DNA of 64,000 nt from Erythrobacteraceae bacterium CFH 75059 (lineage in GTDB: Bacteria > Pseudomonadota > Alphaproteobacteria > Sphingomonadales > Sphingomonadaceae), in assembly GCA_004331795.1 (NCBI GenBank), contig SJSR01000002.1:771676-835675 (forward strand), given 5' to 3'. How positions within the stretch are numbered: position 1 is the stretch's first letter; each line of letters starts with the position of its first letter. The notes beneath the pieces were generated by a model, which had not been told where the DNA came from, did not search any database, and worked only from the letters and a program-made list of their open reading frames with translations. Shown here piece by piece: positions 1 through 8,389 of this stretch. Both the position numbers and the translations under genes were made by a program.

Positions 1-419
1 TTCTGCTGGGCGGCTGTCGCACCGCCGGCGGCCGCGATCTGCTGGCGGATGGAGGCCCAGGCCGCCGTGCGCTGCTCAGCGGGAAGGTTGTAGAGCTGGC
101 CGCGCTGTTCGTCGTTCAGCAGCCACCAGGCGTCGCGATCGCTTTCGCTCAATGTCCAGTAGTAGGACTGCATCTGGGGGCTCATCCGGTCAAAGGTGCC
201 ACGCCGTTCCGGGGTGAGCCGGTCATAGGCGGCGCGCTGGGTAGCGGTCATGGTCTGGCTTTGCGTCCCGCTCGTGCCGGTCGTGGTGGTGGTGGTCGTC
301 TGCGTGCGGGTCTGGGTCTGGGTCTGGGTTTGAGGCTGTGTCTGGCTCTGGGCGACGACGACGGCAGGAACCGCCATCAGCGCGGCGCCGGCCACGCCGG
401 CGAAGACATGTTTGATCAT
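1..419 (-). CDS. Exported Gln/Thr-rich protein of unknown function (C-terminus beyond window edge)
   Basis: The reading frame opens with ATG at 419 on the minus strand and stays open for 139 codons to the window edge, so the C-terminus is missing. A good Shine-Dalgarno AAGGAG lies 8 nt upstream. The first ~24 residues form a signal peptide (Lys at position 3, then an Ala/Val-rich core ending in V-V-A-Q). Next comes a low-complexity stretch of alternating Gln-Thr and a run of Thr (about residues 25-50). After that is a soluble segment rich in Trp, Tyr, Arg and Gln, with short repeats of the type 'aromatic-x-L-(T/S)-x-E-(R/S)-(R/D)'. I do not recognise a family. It diverges from uvrD, sharing a 120-nt intergenic region. 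Likely periplasmic or cell-envelope located (inference from the signal peptide). Confidence 0.8.
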   Translation of the reverse strand, partial: MIKHVFAGVAGAALMAVPAVVVAQSQTQPQTQTQTQTRTQTTTTTTTGTSGTQSQTMTATQRAAYDRLTPERRGTFDRMSPQMQSYYWTLSESDRDAWWLLNDEQRGQLYNLPAEQRTAAWASIRQQIAAAGGATAAQQ

Positions 420-515
420 GGTGCTACTCCTTGGTGTTCATCGTCACGATGCTACGCAGAGGCACGCGGTTGCGTTCCGGCAATGCGCCGAACTGCCCTT
501 GTCGCGCCGTCCGCC

Positions 516-530
516 GTTCTCTAGCTGTTC
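516..530 (+). promoter_or_regulatory. LexA (SOS) box upstream of uvrD
   Basis: Exact match to the alphaproteobacterial LexA operator GTTC-N7-GTTC (half-sites 516-519 and 527-530). It ends 9 nt before the uvrD ATG, so bound LexA would block the promoter start region or the ribosome-binding region. The same motif precedes recA and uvrA in this window, which makes chance unlikely. Confidence 0.85.
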
Positions 531-539
531 CGACGAGCC

Positions 540-2846
540 ATGAACGACATCGAGACCACAGCGGAACACCCTGCCCACGTGCCGGAGTTTCTCCGACGGC
601 TGAACCCGCCTCAGCGTGAAGCCGTGCTGACGACCGAAGGGCCGGTCCTCATGCTGGCGGGCGCCGGAACGGGGAAGACGGCGGCGCTCACGGCCCGGCT
701 TGCCTATCTCATCCTGACGCGGCGCGCGTGGCCAAGCGAAATCCTGTGCGTCACCTTCACCAATCGCGCCGCCCGCGAGATGCGCGAGAGGGTCACCCAG
801 AACCTCGGCGGCAATGTGGACGGGATGCCATGGCTCGGCACCTTCCACGCCTTGTGTGCCCGGATGCTGCGGCGGCACGCCGAATGCGTCGGTCTGCAAA
901 GCAACTTCACCATTCTCGACACTGACGACCAGCTGCGCCTGCTCAAGCAGCTCATCATCGACAACGAGGTGGACGAAAAGCGCTGGCCCGCGCGCCAGCT
1001 CGCACAGCTGATCGACAGGTGGAAGAACCGGGGCCTGAACCCTTCGGACCTTGACGCATTCGAGAACGAGGCCTTCGCCAACGGGCGTGGACAGCAGTTC
1101 TACGATCTCTACCAGCAGCGCCTGAAAGCACTGAACGCCTGCGACTTCGGCGATCTGATCCTGCACATGGTCAACATCTTCAGGCGCGAACGCGGCATTC
1201 TCGAACAGTATCAGCAGCGTTTCCGGTATATCATGGTGGACGAGTATCAGGACACCAATCAGGTGCAGTACCTGTGGTTGCGGCTGCTGGCGCAGGGACG
1301 CGGCAATGTATGCGTCGTGGGAGACGACGATCAGTCGATCTATTCGTGGCGGGGCGCGGAGGTGGCCAACATCCTCCGTTTCGAGAAGGATTTCCCCGGT
1401 GCCGCGGTGATCCGGCTGGAACAGAACTACCGCTCGACCCCGCAGATCCTGGCCGCCGCGTCGGGTCTGATCGGCGCGAACCGCGAACGGCTGGGCAAGA
1501 CCTTGTGGACGGAACTGCCGGCAGGAGAACGGGTGCGGGTGATCGGCGTCTGGGACGGACCGGAAGAAGCCCGCCGCGTTGCGGACGAGCTTGAGGAACT
1601 GATGCGCGGCGGAACCAGGCTCGATGCGACCGCCATTCTCGTGCGGGCGCAGTATCAGACCCGCGAGTTCGAGGACCGGTTCATCCAGTCCGGCATCTCC
1701 TACCGCATCATCGGCGGCTTCCGCTTCTACGAGCGGGCCGAGGTCCGCGACGCGCTTGCGTATCTGCGCGTCATCGCCCAGCCGGCGGACGATCTCGCGT
1801 TCGAGCGCATTCACAACCAGCCCAAGCGCGGCCTCGGGGCCAAGGCCTTGGACGCCATGCGCCGCCACGCGCGCCGCACCGGGATGCCACTGGCGGCAGC
1901 CGCGCTGCAACTGTGCGACAGCGACGAACTGCCGCGCCGCGCTGCCAACACGCTGGCCGGGCTGCTGAACCTGTTCGCGCGGTGGCGCGAACAGGCGCAC
2001 GATCTTCGTCCCGCCGATCTCCTGCGCCTCGTGCTCGCGGAAAGCGGCTACGAGGAGATGCTGCAAAAGGAACGCAGCACGGAGGCCGCGGCAAGGCTGG
2101 AGAACCTGTCCGAACTGGCGCGGGCGATGGAAGACTACCCGTCGCTCGAGCATTTTCTCGAGCATGTCAGCCTCGTCATGGACAACGACGCGCGTGACGA
2201 TGGCGACAAGGTCACGATCATGACCATGCACGCGGCCAAGGGGCTGGAATTCGACCACGTCTTCCTGCCAGGCTGGGAGGAAGGCGTCTTCCCCTCCCAG
2301 CGCGCGCTCGACGAAGGCGGCACGGTGAGCCTCGAGGAAGAACGCCGGCTCGCCTATGTGGCCATCACGCGCGCACGCCGGCGTTGCACGATCCTGCATG
2401 CCGCCAACCGCCGCATCTATGGCAGCTGGACAAGCTCCATTCCCAGCCGCTTCATCGGCGAACTTCCCGCCGATCACGTGGAGCAGCACACGACCATGAC
2501 CGGCGGCGCCTCGCTCTGGCGTGCCAACTGGTCCGAGCAGGAGGATCCGTTCGCCCATGTCGCGGCCCTGCGCCCCGACCGCGCCGCCGGGCGCGGGCCC
2601 GGGTTCCAGCGGGCGGTGGCGACGGGCTACGACCTGAAACAGCTGAGCGTGCCGGAAAGCCGGCGGAGCGCGGCGAGCTTTGCTGCGCGACCCCGCTCGG
2701 ACATCGCGCCCGGCACGCGCGTCTTCCACGACAAGTTCGGTTACGGCACCGTCACGGGGCAGGAAGGCAACAAGCTCGAAATCGATTTCGAAACGAGCGG
2801 TCCGAAGCGGGTGATCGACAGTTTCGTCAGACCCGCGGCGCACTGA
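540..2846 (+). CDS. uvrD: ATP-dependent DNA helicase UvrD/PcrA family
   Basis: 768 aa, superfamily 1A 3'-5' DNA helicase acting in nucleotide excision repair and mismatch repair, where it displaces the incised oligonucleotide and UvrC. Visible motifs: Q/LNPPQ near residue 21, Walker A GAGTGKT at 41-47, the DEYQDT Walker B near 230, GDDDQSIYSWRGA (motif III) about 25 residues later, and the C-terminal VTIMTMHAAKGLEF and VAITRARRR motifs. The last ~35 residues (YGTVTGQEGNKLEIDF) match the small Tudor-like RNA-polymerase-binding domain typical of PcrA/UvrD. Length is slightly above the usual 720-750. The start is the ATG right after an SOS box; the Shine-Dalgarno is weak. It converges with the hydroxylase gene, leaving only 5 nt between them. 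SOS-induced regulation is inferred from the operator. Confidence 0.95.
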   Translation: MNDIETTAEHPAHVPEFLRRLNPPQREAVLTTEGPVLMLAGAGTGKTAALTARLAYLILTRRAWPSEILCVTFTNRAAREMRERVTQNLGGNVDGMPWLGTFHALCARMLRRHAECVGLQSNFTILDTDDQLRLLKQLIIDNEVDEKRWPARQLAQLIDRWKNRGLNPSDLDAFENEAFANGRGQQFYDLYQQRLKALNACDFGDLILHMVNIFRRERGILEQYQQRFRYIMVDEYQDTNQVQYLWLRLLAQGRGNVCVVGDDDQSIYSWRGAEVANILRFEKDFPGAAVIRLEQNYRSTPQILAAASGLIGANRERLGKTLWTELPAGERVRVIGVWDGPEEARRVADELEELMRGGTRLDATAILVRAQYQTREFEDRFIQSGISYRIIGGFRFYERAEVRDALAYLRVIAQPADDLAFERIHNQPKRGLGAKALDAMRRHARRTGMPLAAAALQLCDSDELPRRAANTLAGLLNLFARWREQAHDLRPADLLRLVLAESGYEEMLQKERSTEAAARLENLSELARAMEDYPSLEHFLEHVSLVMDNDARDDGDKVTIMTMHAAKGLEFDHVFLPGWEEGVFPSQRALDEGGTVSLEEERRLAYVAITRARRRCTILHAANRRIYGSWTSSIPSRFIGELPADHVEQHTTMTGGASLWRANWSEQEDPFAHVAALRPDRAAGRGPGFQRAVATGYDLKQLSVPESRRSAASFAARPRSDIAPGTRVFHDKFGYGTVTGQEGNKLEIDFETSGPKRVIDSFVRPAAH

Positions 2847-2851
2847 CCTTC

Positions 2852-3679
2852 TCAGGTGGCCGATGCGGCGTCGGCAGCGGGTGCAGCAACACCGCCGGAT
2901 CTCCGACGCATTTCCCATGGACGGCGCAGCTCGCCCCAGAAATTGCGGGTTCCTTCCGCGATGCCGGTTTCGCAATCCACATGCGCACGAGGATCGGCGT
3001 AGGTGCCGAACACATGGTCCCACAGCGTGACGGTGTTGCCGAAATTCGTTCCCATGAACGCCTCGTCACGGATGTGATGGAGACGGTGCGCCGCCGGCGA
3101 AATCAGAACCAGCCCGAGCGGACCGAGCGTCCAGGGCACGTCCGCATGGATGAAGAAGCCCCAGAACCCGCGGATCACGCCTGCCGCCGCGACAGCCCAA
3201 GGGGGAAAACCCAGCACCAGCAGTAGGAGCACGTCGACCAGCAGGCTGATGAGATTGCTGACGGGGTGTTTCCGCAGCACTGTCAGCCAGTGGTAGTGGG
3301 TGTCGGCGTGGTGCGTCGCGTGAAACGGCCACAGCGCGGGAAGATGCTCCGCCCGGTGCCGCCAGTACACCGCGAAGTCCCACACGAGGACTGCGGCGAC
3401 AAGTGTCATCGCCGCCGGCGCTACCGCCCACAGCTCGACAGCAAACGGCCAGGCCGGCACGCGGTCGTGAAGCCAGGTCGAGGGAAGCACAAGCAGCGGC
3501 ATCAGCACCACGCTGTTCAGGAACGCCAGGCCAAGATTGGTGGCGAATTCGGAGCCTGTGCGCTTCATGGCGTCGAGCAGCCCGCGCCCTTTGGTCAGCA
3601 GCGCGAGGCAGCCGAACACGAGGCCCATGCCGCCGACAAGCTTCAGAAAACCAACGAGGGACTGGGCCAGCACCGCCAT
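2852..3679 (-). CDS. Sterol desaturase/fatty-acid hydroxylase family membrane protein
   Basis: 275 aa, starting at the ATG at 3679, 34 nt after the RhlE helicase stop; the upstream extension of the open frame only shadows the helicase. It belongs to the FA_hydroxylase (sterol desaturase) superfamily of di-iron integral membrane oxygenases. The histidine clusters that hold the iron pair are present: HRAEH, HATHH followed by HYHW, and HRLHH. Several hydrophobic helices lie in the first ~180 residues, including the Leu/Val-rich DVLLLLVLGF segment. The substrate is not readable from sequence; sphingomonad relatives act on carotenoids, sphingolipids, fatty acids or unknown lipids. Same strand as the upstream rhlE gene and possibly co-transcribed with it. 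Confidence 0.88.
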   Translation of the reverse strand: MAVLAQSLVGFLKLVGGMGLVFGCLALLTKGRGLLDAMKRTGSEFATNLGLAFLNSVVLMPLLVLPSTWLHDRVPAWPFAVELWAVAPAAMTLVAAVLVWDFAVYWRHRAEHLPALWPFHATHHADTHYHWLTVLRKHPVSNLISLLVDVLLLLVLGFPPWAVAAAGVIRGFWGFFIHADVPWTLGPLGLVLISPAAHRLHHIRDEAFMGTNFGNTVTLWDHVFGTYADPRAHVDCETGIAEGTRNFWGELRRPWEMRRRSGGVAAPAADAASAT

Positions 3680-3713
3680 GGCCCCGGCATACGGCCGCGG
3701 GGTTGTGCAAGTG

Positions 3714-5090
3714 TTAAGAAGCGGCCGTCGCCGACACGTCCAGGAATGACGGGCGAGGCCCGTTCCATTCGCCAACAACATCCGGTTCGGCGTCTGCCTC
3801 CTGCCGGCCGCCGCGTCGCTCTTCGCGGGATCGTCCCGACTCATGGCGCGGATCGCGTCCATGGGCGGCCGCCGCTTCTGCGGGCTCCTTGCGCCTCTTC
3901 CCCTTCCGGTCCGGACCGGCCGGCACAGAGACGCCTTGTTGCGCGTCGCCGCGACCGGCAGCACGCTTGCGCGTGTCGGGCAGCTCGAAAACGGGAACCA
4001 TCAATCCGGTCAGCGTCTCGACGTTCTGCATCGCTTCGGCGTCGTCGGGGGTCACGAAGGTGAACGCGCGCCCCTTGGCGCCTGCCCGCCCCGTCCGGCC
4101 GATGCGGTGCACGTAGTCGTCAGGATGCCATGGCGTGTCGAAATTGAAGACGTGACTGACACCCTTGATGTCGAGACCCCGGGCAGCGACGTCGCTCGCC
4201 ACCAGCACGTTGATCTCGCCGGACTTGAACCGCTCCAGTTCCCGGTTGCGGCTCGCCTGGTCCATGTCCCCGTGGATTTCGCCGCTGCGAAAGCCGTGGC
4301 GGCGCAGGCTCTGGTTCACCTCGCGCACAGTGGTCTTGCGGTTGGCGAAGACGATGGCTGTCTGCACATCGTCGTTCCTGAGGAACCAGCGCAGCGTCTC
4401 GCGCTTCTCGCGGGGCGCGACCGTCACCTTGTGCTGGGCGATGTTCTCGTTGGTTGACGCCGCACGGCTGACCTCGATCCGCTTGGGATTGTTGAGGAAC
4501 TTGTTACCGAGCTTTTCGATCGGCGGCGGCATCGTCGCCGAGAATAGGACCGTCTGCCGCGTGGCGGGAAGCTTGCCGCAAATGAACTCGATGTCCGGGA
4601 TGAAGCCCATGTCGAGCATGCGGTCCGCCTCGTCGATGACGAGCATCTCGCAGCCGGTCAGCAGGATCTTGCTGCGCTCGAACAGGTCCATGAGCCGGCC
4701 CGGCGTCGCGATGAGGACATCCACCCCTTCGTCCAGCGCCTTGACCTGATCGCCCATCTGCACGCCGCCGATGAGCAGCGCCATCTTGAGGTCGTGACCG
4801 CGGCCATAGATGGCGAAATTGTCCGCGACCTGTGCGGCGAGTTCGCGGGTCGGCTCAAGAATGAGGGAACGCGGCATGCGGGCGCGCCTGCGGCCGTGAT
4901 GCAGGATGTCGATCATCGGCAGGACGAAGCTGGCCGTCTTGCCGGTGCCGGTCTGCGCGATCCCGATGATGTCCTTCATCATCAGCATGGCAGGAATCGC
5001 CTGCGCCTGGATGGGCGTCGGCTCGGTGTAGCCGGCGGCTTCGACCGCCTGAAGGAGTTCCGGCGACAAGCCGAGATCGGCAAAATTCAT
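3714..5090 (-). CDS. rhlE: DEAD-box ATP-dependent RNA helicase, RhlE type
   Basis: 458 aa. Unwinds short RNA duplexes during ribosome assembly, mRNA turnover and cold adaptation. Motifs in order: Q-motif (YTEPTPIQ, 21-28), Walker A AQTGTGKT (45-52), PTRELA, GG, TPGR, DEAD (VIDEADRMLDMGF), SAT, IVFANRK, ARGLDI and HRIGRTGRAG. A basic, Arg/Glu/Gly-rich tail of about 80 residues follows the RecA2 domain, as in many RhlE proteins. The start is the ATG at 5090, giving MNFADLGLS, the usual RhlE N-terminus; the longer open frame reads into the leader. The gene symbol rests on overall similarity to RhlE rather than DbpA or CsdA. Confidence 0.93.
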   Translation of the reverse strand: MNFADLGLSPELLQAVEAAGYTEPTPIQAQAIPAMLMMKDIIGIAQTGTGKTASFVLPMIDILHHGRRRARMPRSLILEPTRELAAQVADNFAIYGRGHDLKMALLIGGVQMGDQVKALDEGVDVLIATPGRLMDLFERSKILLTGCEMLVIDEADRMLDMGFIPDIEFICGKLPATRQTVLFSATMPPPIEKLGNKFLNNPKRIEVSRAASTNENIAQHKVTVAPREKRETLRWFLRNDDVQTAIVFANRKTTVREVNQSLRRHGFRSGEIHGDMDQASRNRELERFKSGEINVLVASDVAARGLDIKGVSHVFNFDTPWHPDDYVHRIGRTGRAGAKGRAFTFVTPDDAEAMQNVETLTGLMVPVFELPDTRKRAAGRGDAQQGVSVPAGPDRKGKRRKEPAEAAAAHGRDPRHESGRSREERRGGRQEADAEPDVVGEWNGPRPSFLDVSATAAS

Positions 5091-5187
5091 CTGGAAGTGA
5101 AGCGCCCAACAATGATTGCGCCGCAATGGCGGCGTTCCTGCGGCTCACCTTGTCACAACGCCGCGCGGAGTCAAGGACGCGGCAACC

Positions 5188-5751
5188 CTAATCCTGAACG
5201 ACGAGCCGGTGCAGACGCCCCACGGTGCAGCGGACACCGGAGCGCGCCTGCACGACGTCGCGGGCAGGACAAAGCATCCCGTCTCCATTCCGCTCGACGT
5301 AGAAGCCGGAATAGAAGGCCTTGACCGGGCATGATCTGTCAAAAGCCACGCTGAACATGCGCCGATCGCGCAGGTACAGGAGCATGCGGTCGTCGCCATA
5401 TCCGCTCACGCCGGCGATCTGCTCCATGGGAATGCAGCCCCTCGCCCGCCGTTCTTCCAGCCGCAGCGGCGCCGAAGCCGGGCGCCGCTGCTCGGCCAGC
5501 GGGGCAAGAGGGACCACGCGGATGATGACGCGCTGTTCGATCCGCACCTGCTGGGCGCGGCGATCCAACCCGTGCCAGTCGAACAGCGCTCCTGCCGGCG
5601 CCGAGCGCGCCGGCCGCGGGAGGATGGCAGGGGCCGGTGCAGCCCGGACAACCTCGCTGCCCCCGCTTGCGGCAACTGCGCCCGTCTCGGCAGGCGCACC
5701 CGTTCCCAGCGCCGCGAGCACAGGGGTTCCGAGAAAGAGGTATGCCAACAT
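5188..5751 (-). CDS. Exported protein of unknown function (sphingomonad type)
   Basis: 187 aa starting at ATG 5751. The first ~28 residues are hydrophobic with an Ala-rich end (LFLGTPVLAALG), a probable signal or anchor lacking strong N-terminal positive charge. A Pro/Ala-rich linker follows. The C-terminal half has a compact cysteine-containing module: C near residue 106 (GCIPMEQIAGV), then DRSCPVKAFYSGFYVE, LCPARDV and VRCTVGRL. Four regularly placed cysteines suggest two disulfides in the periplasm. I recall similar small exported proteins in sphingomonads with the CPxxxFYSGFY pattern but no assigned function. It ends 97 nt from the RhlE start and diverges from the flavoenzyme gene. Confidence 0.8.
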   Translation of the reverse strand: MLAYLFLGTPVLAALGTGAPAETGAVAASGGSEVVRAAPAPAILPRPARSAPAGALFDWHGLDRRAQQVRIEQRVIIRVVPLAPLAEQRRPASAPLRLEERRARGCIPMEQIAGVSGYGDDRMLLYLRDRRMFSVAFDRSCPVKAFYSGFYVERNGDGMLCPARDVVQARSGVRCTVGRLHRLVVQD

Positions 5752-5884
5752 GGATCCTGCGCACCTGCTATCCGGCCGCGTTCACCGGCGGCCGGTCCTG
5801 CTGCGGGCAAGGCTTGATCGCGCGGCGTTGAATGGAAAGTGAATTCGGCTCCACCCCGCACCGCCGAAAGGCTATGAGGGGCGC

Positions 5885-7345
5885 ATGCGTGACCGACCTG
5901 CCACAGCCGTTCCGCTGCTCCGGCAGCTGGAAACCATTGTCGGGACTCGCTGGATCGTGACCGATGATGAGGCGCTCGCGCCCTGGTGCACCGACTGGCG
6001 GGGCCGTCACAGCGGCGTGCCCATGGCCATGGTCGCGCCCGCAGATGAAGGCGAGGTGCAGCAGGTGATGCGCTGCTGCGCGAGCGCAGCCGTTCCGGTG
6101 GTCACGCAGGGGGGCAATACGGGGCTTGTCGGCGGGGCGATCTGCGACGGCAGCGGAACACAGCTGCTCCTCTCCCTGCGGCGGCTCAACACGATCCGCG
6201 TCGACAATGAGACTCGCACCCTCCTGTGCGGAGCGGGCGCCGTTCTCGAAGCCGTTCACGCGGCCGCCGAGCGCGAAGGCCTCCGGTTCCCGCTTTCGCT
6301 GGCGAGCAAGGGTTCGGCGACGATCGGGGGGCTTGCGAGCACCAATGCGGGCGGAACCCAAGTGCTTCGACACGGAACGATGCGCAGCCTTGTGACGGGC
6401 GTCCATGCAGTGCTGGCGGACGGGAACCTGCTCGTCGCGGACACCGGGCTGCGCAAGGACAACCGCGGATTCGATCTCAAACAGCTGTTCATCGGCTCCG
6501 AAGGCACGCTGGGCATCATCACCGCCGTGCGTCTCGTGCTTCGACCGGCGGCGGTTGCCCGCCACACGGCCTGGCTCGGCGTGGACTCGCCCGAGCAGGC
6601 GTTGAGCGTTCTGACCCGTCTGCAGGCGCGTCTGCCCGACCAGGTGGAAGCTTTCGAACTCATGCCGGAGGTGTGTGTCGGCAATGTGGTTCGATATCTG
6701 GCGGAGCGTCAGCCGCCCTTGCAGGGCGATCATCCATGGCACGTCCTGGTGGAAGTGGTTGACGAAGGACGGCTGCTCACCGGCGAGGCGCTGGCGAACG
6801 AAGTGGAGGCGGCGCTCGGCGCGCTGCTCAAAACCGGCATGATCCGTGACGCGGTCCTCGCGGCGTCCGGTGCGCAGGCAGCCGCTTTCTGGCGGCTGCG
6901 CGAGAGTCTGTCGGCTGCGGAGAAGGCGGCGGGTCCGGCATTGCAGCACGACATCGCTGTCCAGCCGGACCAGATGCCGGCGGTGATCCGCGATCTGGCA
7001 AAAGAGGTTCCGGCTGCCTTCCCCGGCTACAGCACCCGCGCCTTTGGCCATCTCGGCGATGGCAACATCCACCTTCACGTGGTGCCTCCACCCGAGGCCG
7101 GACCCGGATGGCAGTCGGGGGTTGGCCGAAAGATCAGCCAGTTCGTCTACGATGCGATTGTCGCCCGTGGCGGCACCATCTCCGCCGAACACGGGATCGG
7201 TGCGGAAAAGCGGGAGCTTCTGGCAAGAACCGCAGACCCTGTGATGCTCGGCGTGATGCGATCGGTGAAGCAGGCTCTCGATCCTGACGAGCTGCTCAAT
7301 CCGGGCAAGCTGGTGCCTCTTGCGCCGGAGCAGGCGCGCCCGTAA
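5885..7345 (+). CDS. FAD-linked oxidase, D-2-hydroxyglutarate dehydrogenase/GlcD family
   Basis: 486 aa. A two-domain flavoprotein of the vanillyl-alcohol-oxidase fold: PCMH/FAD_binding_4 (about residues 35-215) and FAD-oxidase_C (about 220-475). FAD-domain signatures visible are QGGNTGLVGG, ASKGSATIGGLASTNAGG, and KDNRGFDLKQLFIGSEGTLGIIT. The C-terminal domain carries FGHLGDGNIHLHV and GGTISAEHGIGAEKR, the metal-ligand region of D-2-hydroxyglutarate and D-lactate dehydrogenases. The N-terminal DWRGRHSG is typical of the D-2-hydroxyglutarate dehydrogenase branch, so oxidation of D-2-hydroxyglutarate (the by-product of serine or lysine metabolism) is the best guess; D-lactate or glycolate is possible. 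The ATG at 5885 is used. Confidence 0.9.
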   Translation: MRDRPATAVPLLRQLETIVGTRWIVTDDEALAPWCTDWRGRHSGVPMAMVAPADEGEVQQVMRCCASAAVPVVTQGGNTGLVGGAICDGSGTQLLLSLRRLNTIRVDNETRTLLCGAGAVLEAVHAAAEREGLRFPLSLASKGSATIGGLASTNAGGTQVLRHGTMRSLVTGVHAVLADGNLLVADTGLRKDNRGFDLKQLFIGSEGTLGIITAVRLVLRPAAVARHTAWLGVDSPEQALSVLTRLQARLPDQVEAFELMPEVCVGNVVRYLAERQPPLQGDHPWHVLVEVVDEGRLLTGEALANEVEAALGALLKTGMIRDAVLAASGAQAAAFWRLRESLSAAEKAAGPALQHDIAVQPDQMPAVIRDLAKEVPAAFPGYSTRAFGHLGDGNIHLHVVPPPEAGPGWQSGVGRKISQFVYDAIVARGGTISAEHGIGAEKRELLARTADPVMLGVMRSVKQALDPDELLNPGKLVPLAPEQARP

Positions 7346-7411
7346 GGCGCCGCGGGACGGACGCCCGCGCAGCATGCCGGGCACAATCGAGCCGCGATCC
7401 GGAGACCTGCG

Positions 7412-8194
7412 ATGGCCAGTGCGCCGCAACCACCCCTGCCCCTGTTCTACAACGACCTGATGCCGCTCAATTCCAACGACCATGCCTCATGGCGCATGCG
7501 TCCGTCGGACAAGGCCAAGTGGCTGGTCGGGCAACATGCGGTGCCGGTGACGGCGGACGAACTGGTGCAGGCCCAGCGCGATTTTCCGATCGTGTTCTCA
7601 GCCGGCGAGAACCCGGTGCCGCTGGCCCTCATGGGTCTGAACGAGGGCGTCAATGTCTTCGTCGACGAGGAAGGGCGGATCGAAGCGCCAGTGTACCTGC
7701 CGGCCTATGTGCGCCGCTACCCGTTCATGCTCGTCAAGCTTCGTCAGGACAGCGACGACCTGTCGCTGTGCTTCGATCCCACGTCGGACATGCTGGGTGA
7801 AGACGGCGATGGGGAACCGCTGTTCGTTGACGGACAGCCGTCCGAAACGACCCAACGGGTGCTTCAGTTCTGCGAGCAGTTCGAGCAGGCGGGGCAGAGA
7901 ACCAAGTTCTTCATGGACGAGCTGCACAAGCATGGTCTGCTGATGGACGGCGAGGTGACGATCACGCAGCCGGATCTCAGTGACCAGCCATTCGTCTATC
8001 GCGGCTTCCAGATGATCGACCAGGACAAGCTGCGCGAGCTTCGCGGCGATCAGCTTCGCGCATGGAACCAGAACGGCATGCTGCCGCTGATCTTCGCCCA
8101 GATTGCCTCGCTCGAGCTCATGCGGACGATTTTCGCCAAGCAGGCCGAGAAGGGCCTTGTGCCGCAGCAGAAGGCGAACACGTCGAACGCCTGA
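7412..8194 (+). CDS. SapC family protein
   Basis: 260 aa, matching the SapC family (named after the Campylobacter S-layer locus). Family marks: LFYNDLMPLNSNDHASWRM near the N-terminus, FPIVFSAGENPVPLALMGL, the YLPAYVRRYPFML motif, and the C-terminal ALR-like NGMLPLIFAQIASL. No signal peptide is visible. The molecular function is not established; family members occur alone or near TonB-dependent receptors and polysaccharide genes in sphingomonads and Caulobacter. Shine-Dalgarno GGAG lies 9 nt before the ATG. A strong terminator (8350-8382) follows, so it is the last gene of its transcript. Confidence 0.88.
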   Translation: MASAPQPPLPLFYNDLMPLNSNDHASWRMRPSDKAKWLVGQHAVPVTADELVQAQRDFPIVFSAGENPVPLALMGLNEGVNVFVDEEGRIEAPVYLPAYVRRYPFMLVKLRQDSDDLSLCFDPTSDMLGEDGDGEPLFVDGQPSETTQRVLQFCEQFEQAGQRTKFFMDELHKHGLLMDGEVTITQPDLSDQPFVYRGFQMIDQDKLRELRGDQLRAWNQNGMLPLIFAQIASLELMRTIFAKQAEKGLVPQQKANTSNA

Positions 8195-8349
8195 GTGCGG
8201 CCCGACGCCATGCGGGTCTCGAAACGAGGCCAGAGCGGGTCTTGAAACCGGGCCAACGCACCCCATTTCGAGGATGCCAAGCGGCGCTTTCCCCCCCTCA
8301 TGGCCCGCTTGGCTGGTGCAATTCTTTGCACCTCCTCCCTGAACCTCGA

Positions 8350-8382
8350 CCACCTCGTGCCGCGTGCACGAGGTGGATTTTT
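8350..8382 (+). terminator. Rho-independent terminator after the SapC gene
   Basis: A perfect 11-bp stem (8350-8360 with 8366-8376), a 5-nt loop and a run of five T (8378-8382). It lies between the convergent SapC gene and the hydrolase gene and has its T-run on the plus strand, so it ends the SapC transcript. Confidence 0.9.
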
Positions 8383-8389
8383 ATGCGCC

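Noticed and set aside
444-3023. An 859-codon open frame antisense to uvrD
   Set aside because: uvrD is certain on the other strand; the antisense product has no family motifs.
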